Shown piece by piece: positions 1 to 8,743 of a stretch of DNA of 64,000 bases. The notes under the pieces are model-generated. The model did not search any database and was not told where the DNA came from. It saw only the letters and a program-made list of their open reading frames with translations. The stretch is from Mycobacterium sp. E2479 (lineage in GTDB: Bacteria > Actinomycetota > Actinomycetes > Mycobacteriales > Mycobacteriaceae): NCBI RefSeq assembly GCF_001667925.1, contig NZ_LZJR01000010.1:121960-185959 (forward strand), in the 5' to 3' direction. The position numbers and the translations under genes are program-made. Positions within the stretch are counted from its first letter, which is position 1; the number at the start of each line of letters is the position of its first letter.

Positions 1-1202
1 ACAATGATCGTGGCAGTGGTCGCTGCCCGCCCGAATGCGTTGCCGCCGAAGGTGATGTCGCGGGCAGAACCGCCACCGGCAGCAGCGGCGCGCCCGGCCA
101 GGCCGGAAGCGGCCATGTTGCCGAACAGCGACCCCTGCTCCCCCGCCGCAACCGCGGCCGGAGCACCGGCGAAACTGGCCTGCGGCATCACCGCGGCGAC
201 CGTCCGGATTTCCGGTGCCGCCGCTGCCCATCCCAGCGGCACCGACAGACGACCAACCACTCCGGCACGGCCTACACCCGCGGACATCCCGGTTCCGCCG
301 GAGGGCGTCGAGTGCACCGTCCGCGTTTCGGAACCGAGGCCACCGCCCAGCGATCGCAGCGCCGATCGATCCCTGTCGAGTCGGTGACTCGCGCTGTTGA
401 GATTCGCCACGTTCTGGGGCACCAGATAGTTCTCAACCCCCAGCAGATAGGGGCTGCCCCCAATGCCATACAACGAGACGGGCCCTAACGGACCGGTCAG
501 GGCCGAGTTGAGTCCTAATAGTAGCGACGGCGGGTCGGCTGCGGCGGCGGTTGGGGTTGTGAGGGTTTGCAGGGATTGCGGAACAGCCGACATCAATTGC
601 GGCAGCGCCGACTCCGTATTTGTGGCGATGCCGCCGGTGGCATGCGCGACGGTGGCGGCTTGTCCCGCCGTCCCGGCCGCGTTGGTGGTCTGCGGCGGCT
701 GGCCGAATGGGGTCATCTGGCTAGCGGCCGCCGAGGAGCCCGCGTAGCCGTACATCGCCGCCGCATCCTGGGCCCACATCTCGGCGTACTCGGCCTCGGT
801 GGCCATGATCGCCGGGGTGTTTTGACCGAGAAAGTTGGTAGCGACCAGAGCCATCAGCCGGGCGCGGTTGGCCGCAACGATCGGCGGCGGCACTGTCGCG
901 GCGAATGCGGCCTCATAAGCGGATATTGCCGCTCGCGCCTGATTGGCGGTTTGCTCGGCCTGGGCAGCGGTCGCGCTCATCCACGCCGCATACGGCGCTG
1001 CTGCGGCCGACATCGCGGTCGACGAAGGACCGCGCCAGCCGCCGGTCAGGTTCGCGATCGACGACTCGTATGATGCTGCCGCGGTGTGCAATTGGGCGGC
1101 CAACGCATCCCACGCCGCGGCTGCTGCCAACATCGGGCCCGATCCGGGGCCGGCGTACATTCGCCCGGAGTTGACCTCCGGCGGTAAACCTCCGAAGTCC
1201 AT
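1..1202 (-). CDS. PPE family protein, SVP subfamily (3' end outside window)
   Basis: The minus-strand frame starts at ATG 1202 and stays open to the window edge, about 400 codons without a stop. The N-terminus begins [12 protein letters not shown] and carries the Pro-Pro-Glu signature at residues 7-9, followed by the Ala-rich helical PPE domain over about the first 180 residues, including a GWRGPSS segment of the W-x-G kind. Near residue 315-325 a [10 protein letters not shown] segment matches the Gx2SVPx2W box that defines the PPE-SVP subfamily. Proteins of this family are exported by ESX (type VII) systems, usually as heterodimers with a PE protein. By position it corresponds to Rv0915c (PPE14/MTB41). 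No PE gene is visible upstream, unlike M. tuberculosis where PE7 sits there. Only the extreme C-terminus should be missing. Confidence 0.93.
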   Translation of the reverse strand, partial: MDFGGLPPEVNSGRMYAGPGSGPMLAAAAAWDALAAQLHTAAASYESSIANLTGGWRGPSSTAMSAAAAPYAAWMSATAAQAEQTANQARAAISAYEAAFAATVPPPIVAANRARLMALVATNFLGQNTPAIMATEAEYAEMWAQDAAAMYGYAGSSAAASQMTPFGQPPQTTNAAGTAGQAATVAHATGGIATNTESALPQLMSAVPQSLQTLTTPTAAAADPPSLLLGLNSALTGPLGPVSLYGIGGSPYLLGVENYLVPQNVANLNSASHRLDRDRSALRSLGGGLGSETRTVHSTPSGGTGMSAGVGRAGVVGRLSVPLGWAAAAPEIRTVAAVMPQASFAGAPAAVAAGEQGSLFGNMAASGLAGRAAAAGGGSARDITFGGNAFGRAATTATII

Positions 1203-2234
1203 TGCTACACCTCATAACTAACGGCACAGCGATCACGCCTGTGCAAGTTGCACACCGACCCGCCGTACCTATCTGCTGATCCGCTAAACGCCACTTCTGG
1301 TGCTCGCGTCGGGCACCACTGCGCCCGATCCATTTTTGTCATCCAGAGCTGCAATGCCGCTGGCTCACTCCCACTACGTGAGGAGCCAGGCCGAGCATGG
1401 CGACATTATTTGTTGTGACACACGGCGATCGATGAATGACGTTCCGTGACCAGATCCCGGCAGCAGGCTGCGGCTCGGGCAACCCTGCGCGACGCGTGAC
1501 GTAGCTACGGCATTCTTCGGCCGTGGGTGATATGTCGACATCGTCGGAGTTGCTGCGCAACGCCGATCACGACGTCGACAGGTCGACGGTCGAGCCTAAG
1601 ATCCCCTGTTGCGCCACGGACGATGCCGTCGGCGTTGCAGGTAGGACTCGACTCGGCGGTTGTGCCTATTCGCAATGATTTCGATTGCGTGCCAGCTATC
1701 TTCGCGTGTTTGCTCGGAGATGACTGTGGCGAGGCAGGGCCGGGCGCGCTCGAAATAACGGGCGGGCAGCGGGGTGTGATTCAGGCGGTGCAGGGTCACC
1801 CCAGAGGCACTCGCCGCAAACACTGGCGGTGAGCTCCCATCGAGAGACCTCATTGCGATGCTCCTGCTTGCACGGCCCTGTGCCGCAAACAATTTCCCCG
1901 CTTTACCAGTTGCTGACTGAACACGATCGTACTTTTCGTTGTGACGCCCTGTCCAGCTTACGTTCATCAACGGGTCCTACTATCGCGCACTCGCTCCCGC
2001 CGCCACCGCTAGCAACCCTCGCGCACGACGAACGGACCGGCCGGTTCCGTCGGCGCAGGGGCTCGCGGTGCCGAACATATCGACGCTTCGGCCGGGGTGC
2101 GGCGTCCTACCTCGGCGAGAGACTCGCAAGCCCCACATAGCCCGTGAAAGAGGACTAGCATCTATACCGTGCGTGCAAGGAAACAAACGTAGCGCCGGTC
2201 GCTTGGTCAAGGCATAGGACTTGCCGAGCCTGCG
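1203..2234. other. Gene-poor stretch between PPE and a small secreted protein
   Basis: About 1 kb with only short open frames that resemble no family I recognise. A possible mini-gene on the plus strand starts at ATG 1532 (MSTSSELLRNADHDVD) and runs about 48 codons, but nothing supports it beyond openness. The PE partner expected upstream of a PPE gene was looked for on the minus strand and not found. The stretch must hold the promoter of the PPE gene. It looks less GC-rich than the flanking genes, which suits decayed or non-coding DNA. Confidence 0.5.
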
Positions 2235-2453
2235 ATGCGGAAGTCAGTCGCGATACTGATCGCCGTTGGGGCGGTGATGCTCAGCGGTGCTATCGCACGC
2301 GCTGAGGACCAGCCGGCACCCCCTCCGCCCGAGCCATCGTTCTACACGCCGAAGTGCCTGAGTTTCGACTCCAATCCGCCGGCGCACTGGAACTACCTGC
2401 CCTGCGGTTGGACGACGGACGGCAAACGATGGATTCCCCTGCCCCCGCCGTAG
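2235..2453 (+). CDS. Small secreted protein with a Cys pair, unknown function
   Basis: A 72-residue open frame from ATG 2235. Residues 1-23 form a convincing Sec signal peptide: MRK, a hydrophobic core SVAILIAVGAVMLSG, and an AIARA site before EDQP. The mature part is about 50 residues, begins Pro-rich (PAPPPPEP) and contains exactly two cysteines (KCLSF and LPCGW), which could form one disulfide after export, plus several Trp and Pro residues. I do not recognise a named family. Such tiny exported Cys-pair proteins are common and usually uncharacterised in mycobacteria. A strong hairpin terminator follows at 2544-2575. The frame is short but the signal peptide makes it likely real. Confidence 0.65.
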   Translation: MRKSVAILIAVGAVMLSGAIARAEDQPAPPPPEPSFYTPKCLSFDSNPPAHWNYLPCGWTTDGKRWIPLPPP

Positions 2454-2543
2454 CCGCAAGAACCATCGCGGCCGACTCCTCGCGAAAAGCCTTTAGCTAC
2501 TCCCGGGCTGGTTAGGAATATTCACCTCCCCGGCAACTAACGC

Positions 2544-2575
2544 CGCAGACGCCCGCATCCCCCCGGGCGTCTGCG
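2544..2575. terminator. Perfect 12-bp hairpin between convergent genes
   Basis: The arms CGCAGACGCCCG (2544-2555) and CGGGCGTCTGCG (2564-2575) are perfectly complementary with an 8-nt C-rich loop. It lies between the end of the small secreted protein gene and the end of the oppositely oriented DUF4185 gene, the expected place for a bidirectional terminator. There is no U-tract, as is usual for mycobacterial terminators. Confidence 0.8.
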
Positions 2576-2622
2576 AGCGAAAGCCGCCTTCCCCCTGACC
2601 TCGTCATCCGCCGGCGACGGCT

Positions 2623-4122
2623 CTACGGCAATACGGTGTGCATCAGCATCACGTCGTAGGCCGACCACAACGACAGGTTGAAGTACAGATCTCGTCCCGA
2701 CGACCACGGATGAATCATTGGCGCATAGATGCCGCCGGGCATCTGGAACGACGACACCAGCGGTTGCTCGGGACTCCACGGCCCCTGCGGCGTCGGTGCG
2801 GTCCTTGCCACCACGTCGTTGCTGCCGCCATTGGTGTACAGCACCAGATACTGCTTGAGATAACTGTTGTACTGGGCCGACATTTCGCCAACCGGCCCCG
2901 GGAAAATCGGAGTCGCCGCGCCCGGGTTGTTCGCCACCCAATGGCCGCCGTTGTCGCCGTTCCAGTACTGGTACTTGGTCAGGTCGGGCAATTGATTCGG
3001 CGGGACGCGCGAGAGAAAAGCCGCGCCGCCGCGCCCAGACGGAGTGCCGAACTGGTAGAGGTAACCGTCGTTCCCCTTCAGGAACGCGCCCATCTGGAAG
3101 TTCTCATTTCCGGGCGTGAACCCCGCTCCGGGGATGGCATCCGGCGAGGCCGTACGAATGGTCGTCGGGAAGATTCCCCAGTTCTGGCCATTGTCATTGG
3201 ACCTGGCGATCGCCGAGTAGTTCGTCGACCATTCGCCGTCCCGGCCCCACTGACGGATGGACATATAGCTCATGTACTGGGTTCTGCCCATGGACATCGC
3301 TGCGGTCGGAATGATGCCCGTCTCGTGCGCGGCCTTATGGATGGTGTTGACGACCTGCTTGGAAAGGCCGGGCGCCCACACCGGTGATCCCGAATACCTG
3401 TCGTTCGGCACACCATCGGCGATATGAATGCCTTTGGAAAGATCACGATCGTTGCTGCGGAACAGGGTGTTGTAGCGCCACTGCTGACCGTGCACCTTGC
3501 AATAACCGAAGGTGTCACCGAAGGCCATCAGTACCTGACGGTTCACGGGATCACCGTTGTCCCAAGCAATCCCAAGGTCGGTACCCGAGATGCTGAAGCG
3601 TTGCAGGGTCTTGTTAGGGCCGTTCGGTCCGGTCACCCAGTCGACGAGCGACGTCGGAGCACCCGCGATCGAAGGAGGCGGCGGTGCCTGCTCGGGCTGC
3701 GGTTGCGGCTGCGGCTGCGGAACAGGGACTGCGTTGGGGCGCAGCTGATTTGCGTTGGGAGGCAACGGGACGCCGGGCGCGGGCGGCGGATTGGGCCCGG
3801 GTGGCAGCACCTCGGCTTGCGGGTGCAGCGGCGCTGCGTACTGGCGGCCCGGAGCGGCCGGCTTGAGCAGAGACGAGATCAGCGGGCCGAGCCTCGGCAG
3901 CGGCGCCTGGTCGTTCGTGTGTGAGGGCCGACGCCCGGTCGGCGGTTGCACGACCGGCTGCGGCGCGGGCATGGCCGGGGGCGCGGCGGGAGGATCCACG
4001 TTCGCCTCGGGTGCCCCGCAGGGCGTGGCGCTGGCAGTTGGCGCGGGTCCCACCACGAGGACGAATCCGATAGCGGCCGCCGACGCCATCGATAGCGACA
4101 CACTTCGCAGAAACGCCGACAT
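2623..4122 (-). CDS. Secreted DUF4185 protein, candidate endo-D-arabinanase (GH183-like)
   Basis: 499 residues from ATG 4122, chosen because a GAAAGG ribosome site precedes it and a clear signal peptide follows; the frame is open further upstream but without these features. Residues 1-32 are a Sec signal peptide ending in ASA. About residues 35-150 are Pro/Ala/Gln-rich, including PQPQPQPQPEQAPPPP, a probable cell-wall-spanning linker. From about 160 to the end lies the DUF4185 domain, with WDNGDPVNRQVLMAFGDTFG early on and several Trp-rich blades. DUF4185 members in mycobacteria have been reported as GH183 endo-D-arabinofuranases acting on arabinogalactan and lipoarabinomannan; function here is inferred from family. 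M. tuberculosis, as I recall, has a DUF4185 protein elsewhere (Rv3707c) but not beside PPE14, so this looks like an extra copy. Confidence 0.85.
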   Translation of the reverse strand: MSAFLRSVSLSMASAAAIGFVLVVGPAPTASATPCGAPEANVDPPAAPPAMPAPQPVVQPPTGRRPSHTNDQAPLPRLGPLISSLLKPAAPGRQYAAPLHPQAEVLPPGPNPPPAPGVPLPPNANQLRPNAVPVPQPQPQPQPEQAPPPPSIAGAPTSLVDWVTGPNGPNKTLQRFSISGTDLGIAWDNGDPVNRQVLMAFGDTFGYCKVHGQQWRYNTLFRSNDRDLSKGIHIADGVPNDRYSGSPVWAPGLSKQVVNTIHKAAHETGIIPTAAMSMGRTQYMSYMSIRQWGRDGEWSTNYSAIARSNDNGQNWGIFPTTIRTASPDAIPGAGFTPGNENFQMGAFLKGNDGYLYQFGTPSGRGGAAFLSRVPPNQLPDLTKYQYWNGDNGGHWVANNPGAATPIFPGPVGEMSAQYNSYLKQYLVLYTNGGSNDVVARTAPTPQGPWSPEQPLVSSFQMPGGIYAPMIHPWSSGRDLYFNLSLWSAYDVMLMHTVLP

Positions 4123-4945
4123 GTAGCACCTTTCGAGGGGTAGGACACCGCATTGACGTCCCTTAGCTGGCTCATGTGACGATAGTGATCTGCGTGGCAA
4201 ATGTGACCAGTGATGAGCTGATAGGTATCCATCCGTAACCGTGTCGCAACGCTGCACTGACGGCCCGTGCCGCCCCGGCAGACGATTAGCTGCCCATGCA
4301 TATGAGCAGGTGGGATGCGTTACCAAGGTTGCCGCCGCTTGAAGTGGTAGCGGCTGCGTGGTCCCCCAAGAGGCACGACCAACGACCGTGCAACCGACTG
4401 ACCTCCGAGCGTTGGCCGCCGTCGGCTTGTCGCTGCGCGGCGAAGACACCATCGCAGGCCCTCCGGCGTCGGCGCGGCCGCTGCCCGTGCCGAGTTAAGC
4501 GAGATCGGCACTTTGCTACACGGCCGCCAAAAGCGGCGAGGCGCGCCGCGCGGGGACGCATGGAAGGCGTTGTTCGACGCCCAGCGGCGACCCGAGCCGT
4601 TGATTCGCATTGGTACGAGCGCACCAGATTTCCGCGGCTCAGCCGAGCGCCGGCGCAAGCTCCCGAGAGCTCTATTGCACACGCGCAAAACGGGAATCGA
4701 CAATCGCCCGCCGCGGTGTGACACGCAAATCAGATCGGGTCAACATGTTTGTCGACCCTCATCGAGGGAAATGATCCAACAGAGGCGAGTGCGTCGGCCG
4801 GCCTTCGCACTTGTCTAGGTCCCGTCGGTTCAGCCCGAGAGCCGACGGGGCCGCCCTCGTTGGACCCGTCTACCGATCCGCACCGGTCGGCATCGGGTCG
4901 CCGATAGGCGTGAACAACCCAGCCGTGCGGTAGTACGGTCGGCGT
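4123..4945. other. Divergent intergenic stretch, about 820 bp, no recognisable gene
   Basis: It separates the divergent DUF4185 and thiolase genes and must contain both promoters. Several overlapping open frames of 70-140 codons exist on both strands between 4280 and 4820, but their compositions are Arg-rich and none resembles a family I know; they look like GC-driven chance frames or decayed coding sequence. No good hairpin or operator was seen. Confidence 0.5.
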
Positions 4946-6184
4946 ATGCATGACTCGGCCGGTGTGTGGATTCTCGGTGGTTATCAAAGCGATTTCGCTC
5001 GCAACCTCACCAAAGAAGGCCGCGATTTCGCCGCGCTGACCGCCGAGGTCGTCCACTCCACGCTCACCGCGGCCAGGGTTGCGGCGGCCGACATCGAGGT
5101 GGTGCACGTCGGCAACGCCTTCGGCGAGATGTTCGCGCGTCAGGGCCACCTCGGGGCAATGCCCGCTACCGTGTGCGACGGCCTCTGGGATACGCCGGCT
5201 TCGCGGCACGAGGCGGCGTGCGCCTCTGGCAGCGTGGCGGCGCTTTCGGCAATGGCCGATCTGCGATCGGGCGCCTACGATGCAGCGCTGGTGGTGGGAA
5301 TCGAGTTGGAGAAGACGGTTCCCGGCGACACCGCCGCCCAGCATCTGGGTGCGGCCGCATGGACCGGGCACGAGGGAGCCGACGCCCGCTACCTGTGGCC
5401 GTCAATGTTTGCCGAGGTGGCAGACGAGTACGACCAGCGGTACGGCCTGAACGACGCGCACCTGCGTGCCATCGCGCAGCTGAACTTCGCCAACGCGCGG
5501 CGCAACCCCAACGCCCAAACCCGGGAATGGACCGTCCCCGACCCAATCGTCGACGATGACGCGAGCAATCCGATCACCGAAGGCCGGCTTCGCCGATTCG
5601 ACTGCAGCCAAATGACCGACGGCGGCGCGGGATTGGTACTCGTCAATGACGCCTATCTGCGCGATCATCCCGATGCGCGCACGATCGCCCGGATCGACGG
5701 GTGGGGCCATCGCACCGTCGGGCTGGGTCTACGACAGAAACTGGATCGTGCTGACGGCGACCCCTATGTGCTTCCCCATGTGCGGGCGGCGGTACTCGAC
5801 GCGTTGCGTCGCGCACAGTGCGGCCTCGACGACGTCGACGGATTCGAAGTGCATGACTGTTTCACTCCCAGCGAGTACCTGGCGATCGACCACATCGGGC
5901 TGACCGGCCCTGGCGAATCGTGGAAGGCGATCGAGAACGGTGAGATCGAGATGGGAGGCCGGCTGCCGATCAACCCGAGCGGGGGGCTGATCGGCGGCGG
6001 ACATCCGGTCGGAGCCTCCGGCGTGCGGATGCTGCTTGACGCGGCCAAACAGGTCAGCGACGCCGCCGGGGAGTATCAGGTCGATGGCGCTAAGACCTTC
6101 GGCACCCTGAATTTCGGCGGCAGCACCGCCACCACAGTGAGTTTCGTCGTCAGCGGCACAAAGGCGTGTGACTATGGATGTTGA
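4946..6184 (+). CDS. Thiolase-like / lipid-transfer-type acyl-CoA enzyme (Rv0914c-like)
   Basis: 412 residues, matching as I recall the length of Rv0914c. It has the two-domain thiolase fold: the nucleophile region EAACASGSVAA with Cys92, and the C-terminal GGHPVGASG block at about residue 350 that carries the active-site His. An HDCF segment at about 310 is typical of the SCP-x/lipid-transfer thiolase branch. This predicts condensation or thiolytic cleavage of a beta-ketoacyl-CoA, with substrate unknown. The stop at 6182-6184 lies inside the next gene, a carotenoid-cleavage-type dioxygenase, so the two are probably translated together and may act on one pathway. No DUF35 partner is adjacent, in contrast to the thiolase at 52598-53743. 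Confidence 0.88.
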   Translation: MHDSAGVWILGGYQSDFARNLTKEGRDFAALTAEVVHSTLTAARVAAADIEVVHVGNAFGEMFARQGHLGAMPATVCDGLWDTPASRHEAACASGSVAALSAMADLRSGAYDAALVVGIELEKTVPGDTAAQHLGAAAWTGHEGADARYLWPSMFAEVADEYDQRYGLNDAHLRAIAQLNFANARRNPNAQTREWTVPDPIVDDDASNPITEGRLRRFDCSQMTDGGAGLVLVNDAYLRDHPDARTIARIDGWGHRTVGLGLRQKLDRADGDPYVLPHVRAAVLDALRRAQCGLDDVDGFEVHDCFTPSEYLAIDHIGLTGPGESWKAIENGEIEMGGRLPINPSGGLIGGGHPVGASGVRMLLDAAKQVSDAAGEYQVDGAKTFGTLNFGGSTATTVSFVVSGTKACDYGC

Positions 6185-7688
6185 GATCGTCGGCAAGTTC
6201 CTCTCTACGCTGCCCGAGGACGACGAGCACCCGTATCGCACGGGACCGTGGCGCCCCCAGACCACCGAGTGGGACGCCGACGACCTCATCGCAGTCGAGG
6301 GTGAGATCCCCGGCGACCTGGACGGCGTCTACCTGCGCAACACCGAGAACCCCCTGCATCCGGCCTTGAAGACCTATCATCCGTTCGACGGCGACGGCAT
6401 GGTGCATGTGGTCGGTTTCCGTGACGGAAAAGCCTTCTACCGCAACCGATTCATCCGCACCGATGGTTTCCTGGCCGAGAACGAGGCCGGCGAGCCGTTG
6501 TGGCCGGGTCTGGCCGAGCCCGTGCAACTGGCCCGCCGCGAGCGCGGGTGGGGCGCGCGTACCAAGATGAAGGATGCGTCGAGCACGGACGTGATCGTCC
6601 ACCGCGGAATCGCGCTGACCAGTTTCTACCAGTGCGGCGACCTGTACCGAATCGACCCGTACTCGGCCGCCACGTTGGGCAAGGAGTCCTGGAATGGTGG
6701 CTTCCCGACAGAGTGGGGGGTGTCCGCACATCCCAAGGTAGACAACAGAACCGGTGAACTGCTGTTCTTCAACTACAGCAAGCAAGAGCCGTTCATGCAT
6801 TACGGCGTCGTCGACGAGCGCAACGAGCTGGTGCACTATGTCGACATCCCGCTACCCGGACCGCGTCTCCCCCACGACATGGCGTTTACCGAAAACTACG
6901 CCATCCTCAACGATTTTCCACTGTTCTGGGATCCCCAGCTGCTCGAGCACGACGTGCACCTGCCGCGCTTCTATCCCGACATCCCGTCGCGGTTCGCGGT
7001 GATCCCGCGCCGTGGCGAGACCGGAGACATTCGCTGGTTCGAGGCCGATCCCACCTTCGTGCTGCACTTCACCAACGCCTACGAGGACGGTGACGAGGTC
7101 GTGCTCGACGGCTTCTTCGAAGGCGATCCGTCCCCGCTCGATACCGGAGGAACCAAGTGGGAGAAGCTGTTTCGCTTCCTCGCCCTCGATCGCCTGCAGG
7201 CTCGGCTGCACCGCTGGCGCTTCAACCTGGTCACCGGAGCGGTACGAGAAGAGCGGCTCTCGGAGTCCATCACCGAGTTCGGCACCATCAATCCCGGGTG
7301 CGCCGGCGCCGACTACCGCTACACCTATGCCGCGACCGGCAAGCCCGGCTGGTTCTTGTTCGACGGCCTGGTCAAACATGACCTGCGCACGGGAACCGAG
7401 GAGGGGTTCTCGTTCGGTGCGGGCGTCTACGGCAGCGAGACCGCGATGGCACCGCGCGTGGGCGCCACCGGTGAAGACGACGGCTATCTGGTCACCCTTA
7501 CCACCGACATGAACACCGACGCCTCCCACTGCCTGGTCTTCGACGCCGCTCGGGTCGGTGACGGCCCCGTGTGCAAACTGCAACTGCCCGAACGCATTTC
7601 CAGCGGCACCCACGCTACCTGGGCGCCCGGCGCTCAACTGCGGCGCTGGAACACCGCGGAGTCGGCGGCCGGCGCGATTGGGCTGTAA
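6174..7688 (+). CDS. Carotenoid-cleavage / lignostilbene-type dioxygenase (Rv0913c-like)
   Basis: 504 residues from ATG 6174; GTG 6168 is also in frame, but AAAGG at 6160-6164 is 9 nt from the ATG and only 3 from the GTG. The sequence has features of the retinal pigment epithelium membrane protein/CCD family: GDLDGVYLRNTENP near the start, FDGDGMVH, PHDMAFTENYAI and HFTNAYEDGDE, with His residues suited to the four-His Fe(II) centre. Members split double bonds of carotenoids, apocarotenoids or stilbenes with O2. It overlaps the upstream thiolase gene and is followed after 2 nt by a VOC gene, giving a three-gene unit for cleaving and degrading an unsaturated aromatic or isoprenoid compound. 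The substrate is unknown. Confidence 0.9.
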   Translation: MDVEIVGKFLSTLPEDDEHPYRTGPWRPQTTEWDADDLIAVEGEIPGDLDGVYLRNTENPLHPALKTYHPFDGDGMVHVVGFRDGKAFYRNRFIRTDGFLAENEAGEPLWPGLAEPVQLARRERGWGARTKMKDASSTDVIVHRGIALTSFYQCGDLYRIDPYSAATLGKESWNGGFPTEWGVSAHPKVDNRTGELLFFNYSKQEPFMHYGVVDERNELVHYVDIPLPGPRLPHDMAFTENYAILNDFPLFWDPQLLEHDVHLPRFYPDIPSRFAVIPRRGETGDIRWFEADPTFVLHFTNAYEDGDEVVLDGFFEGDPSPLDTGGTKWEKLFRFLALDRLQARLHRWRFNLVTGAVREERLSESITEFGTINPGCAGADYRYTYAATGKPGWFLFDGLVKHDLRTGTEEGFSFGAGVYGSETAMAPRVGATGEDDGYLVTLTTDMNTDASHCLVFDAARVGDGPVCKLQLPERISSGTHATWAPGAQLRRWNTAESAAGAIGL

Positions 7689-7690
7689 CG

Positions 7691-8167
7691 ATGCCGCACC
7701 GCCGCCGGATGACGCACTGGCCTGCACAGCTGAGCTCGATCGGCGGCATGCGTTTCGCTCGACGGTCGCCGAATTTCGCTGAGACCGTGCGGTTTTACCG
7801 TGAGTTGGTTGGGCTGCCACTCTATGAGACGTTTGAGGGAAGCTTCGGCAGCAACGGCGCCATCTTCGGGCTGCCCAGCTGGAACCTGACACTGGAACTC
7901 GTCGAATCGTCCGAGCCCGTCGCCGTGGACCACCACGAACAGCTGTGCCTGTACTTCCCCGACAAGCGCGCGCAACAGGCCGCCCTGGCCCGCCTGCGCG
8001 ACGCGGGCGTCGAACCCGTCGAACAGCACCCCTACTGGGAGGCCACGGGCGCCGTGACCTTCCGTGACCCGGATGGACGCGAAATAGTCTTCGCGCCCTT
8101 CGTATTCGGCGTCAACGAGCCCGACAACAGCGGCGCCTCGGGAAAGCACGAATTCCCGTCGGCCTGA
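7691..8167 (+). CDS. VOC (glyoxalase/dioxygenase) family protein
   Basis: 158 residues from ATG 7691, 2 nt after the dioxygenase stop; ATG 7709 in the same frame is equally possible. A single vicinal-oxygen-chelate module is visible: MRFARRSPNFAETVRFYRELVGLP for the first beta-alpha unit, and VTFRDPDGREIVFAP for the last strand pattern ending in a potential metal-ligand Glu. The tight spacing places it in the operon with the thiolase and dioxygenase, so a role in processing the cleavage product is a reasonable inference. The specific activity cannot be read from the sequence. It ends 4 nt from the oppositely oriented membrane protein gene. Confidence 0.8.
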   Translation: MPHRRRMTHWPAQLSSIGGMRFARRSPNFAETVRFYRELVGLPLYETFEGSFGSNGAIFGLPSWNLTLELVESSEPVAVDHHEQLCLYFPDKRAQQAALARLRDAGVEPVEQHPYWEATGAVTFRDPDGREIVFAPFVFGVNEPDNSGASGKHEFPSA

Positions 8168-8171
8168 CGAT

Positions 8172-8606
8172 TCAGCGGCCGGACCGGCCGGAAGCCAAGG
8201 CGGTGATGACGGCCACCAGCGAACACGCGACCGCGCAGACGGCGGCACCCGCTCCGACGTACAGCCCGTATTCGGCCGACACCGGCGGATTGACGTTGAG
8301 CTTGTAATACCAGCACGTCAGCGCCACGATCAGCGACGAAATCAGCAGTGCGGCAGCCGAAGCGAGCTTCACCGACAAACCACGACCCATCATCGCGCCG
8401 ACCACCAACAGCGTCGAGGCCAACAGCACGATGAGCTGACCCGCGCCGAACCCCCGGGGCAGCTCCAGGTTGCCGTGGGCGCCGCCGATGGCGTTGGCCC
8501 AGCCCCCGCCGTTTACCCGCGTCCGCAGCCAAGGCAGCCATGCACTGGCCGACACCATGACGGCGAAAAGCGCCACCAGCCAACCGGGGCGCAGTCGGCG
8601 AGTCAT
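8172..8606 (-). CDS. Four-helix membrane protein (Rv0912-like), unknown function
   Basis: 144 residues from ATG 8606. Four hydrophobic segments are clear: about 9-26 (WLVALFAVMVSASAWLPW), 57-74 (LIVLLASTLLVVGAM), 80-100 (LASAAALLISSLIVALTCWY) and 116-137 (YVGAGAAVCAVACSLVAVITAL). The basic start MTRRLRP suggests a cytoplasmic N-terminus. It occupies the position of Rv0912 at the far end of the minus-strand run from echA6, downstream of the double VOC gene, but separated from it by 137 nt holding a strong palindrome, so it may have its own promoter. Confidence 0.78.
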   Translation of the reverse strand: MTRRLRPGWLVALFAVMVSASAWLPWLRTRVNGGGWANAIGGAHGNLELPRGFGAGQLIVLLASTLLVVGAMMGRGLSVKLASAAALLISSLIVALTCWYYKLNVNPPVSAEYGLYVGAGAAVCAVACSLVAVITALASGRSGR

Positions 8607-8645
8607 GCTAGTGAGACTAACGGACGCCGGCGCCGGCTCACGTGA

Positions 8646-8703
8646 GCGAGCGTTCCGCTAGCGTGGCGCCGGTCGCCGGTGGCCACGCCGGCGTGACGCT
8701 CGC
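8646..8703. repeat. Nested palindrome between Rv0911-like and Rv0912-like genes
   Basis: The outer arms GCGAGCGT (8646-8653) and ACGCTCGC (8696-8703) enclose inner arms GCGTGG (8661-8666) and CCACGC (8683-8688), with a central GC-rich loop that can pair further. It could act as a terminator for the minus-strand operon reading in from 9514, or extrude as a cruciform. Confidence 0.6.
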
Positions 8704-8743
8704 ACGCGGGTGGTGCCCAACACCGGGTGCCCGAGGCGGGGCG

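Noticed and set aside
1339..1970. Short open frames in the gap after the PPE gene, considered as a possible PE partner or transposase remnant
   Set aside because: No PE signature near any start and no transposase motif; the terminal inverted repeats expected of an insertion sequence were not found.
3424..3924. A 166-codon open frame on the plus strand inside the DUF4185 gene
   Set aside because: It contains Arg-Leu repeats that simply mirror the Pro/Gln-rich linker encoded on the other strand.
4171..4215. TGTGA-containing sequences upstream of the DUF4185 gene, considered as Crp sites
   Set aside because: No second half-site at the correct 6-nt spacing.
4286..4818. Overlapping open frames of 110-140 codons upstream of the thiolase gene
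   Set aside because: Mutually overlapping in several frames, Arg-rich, without ribosome sites or recognisable domains.
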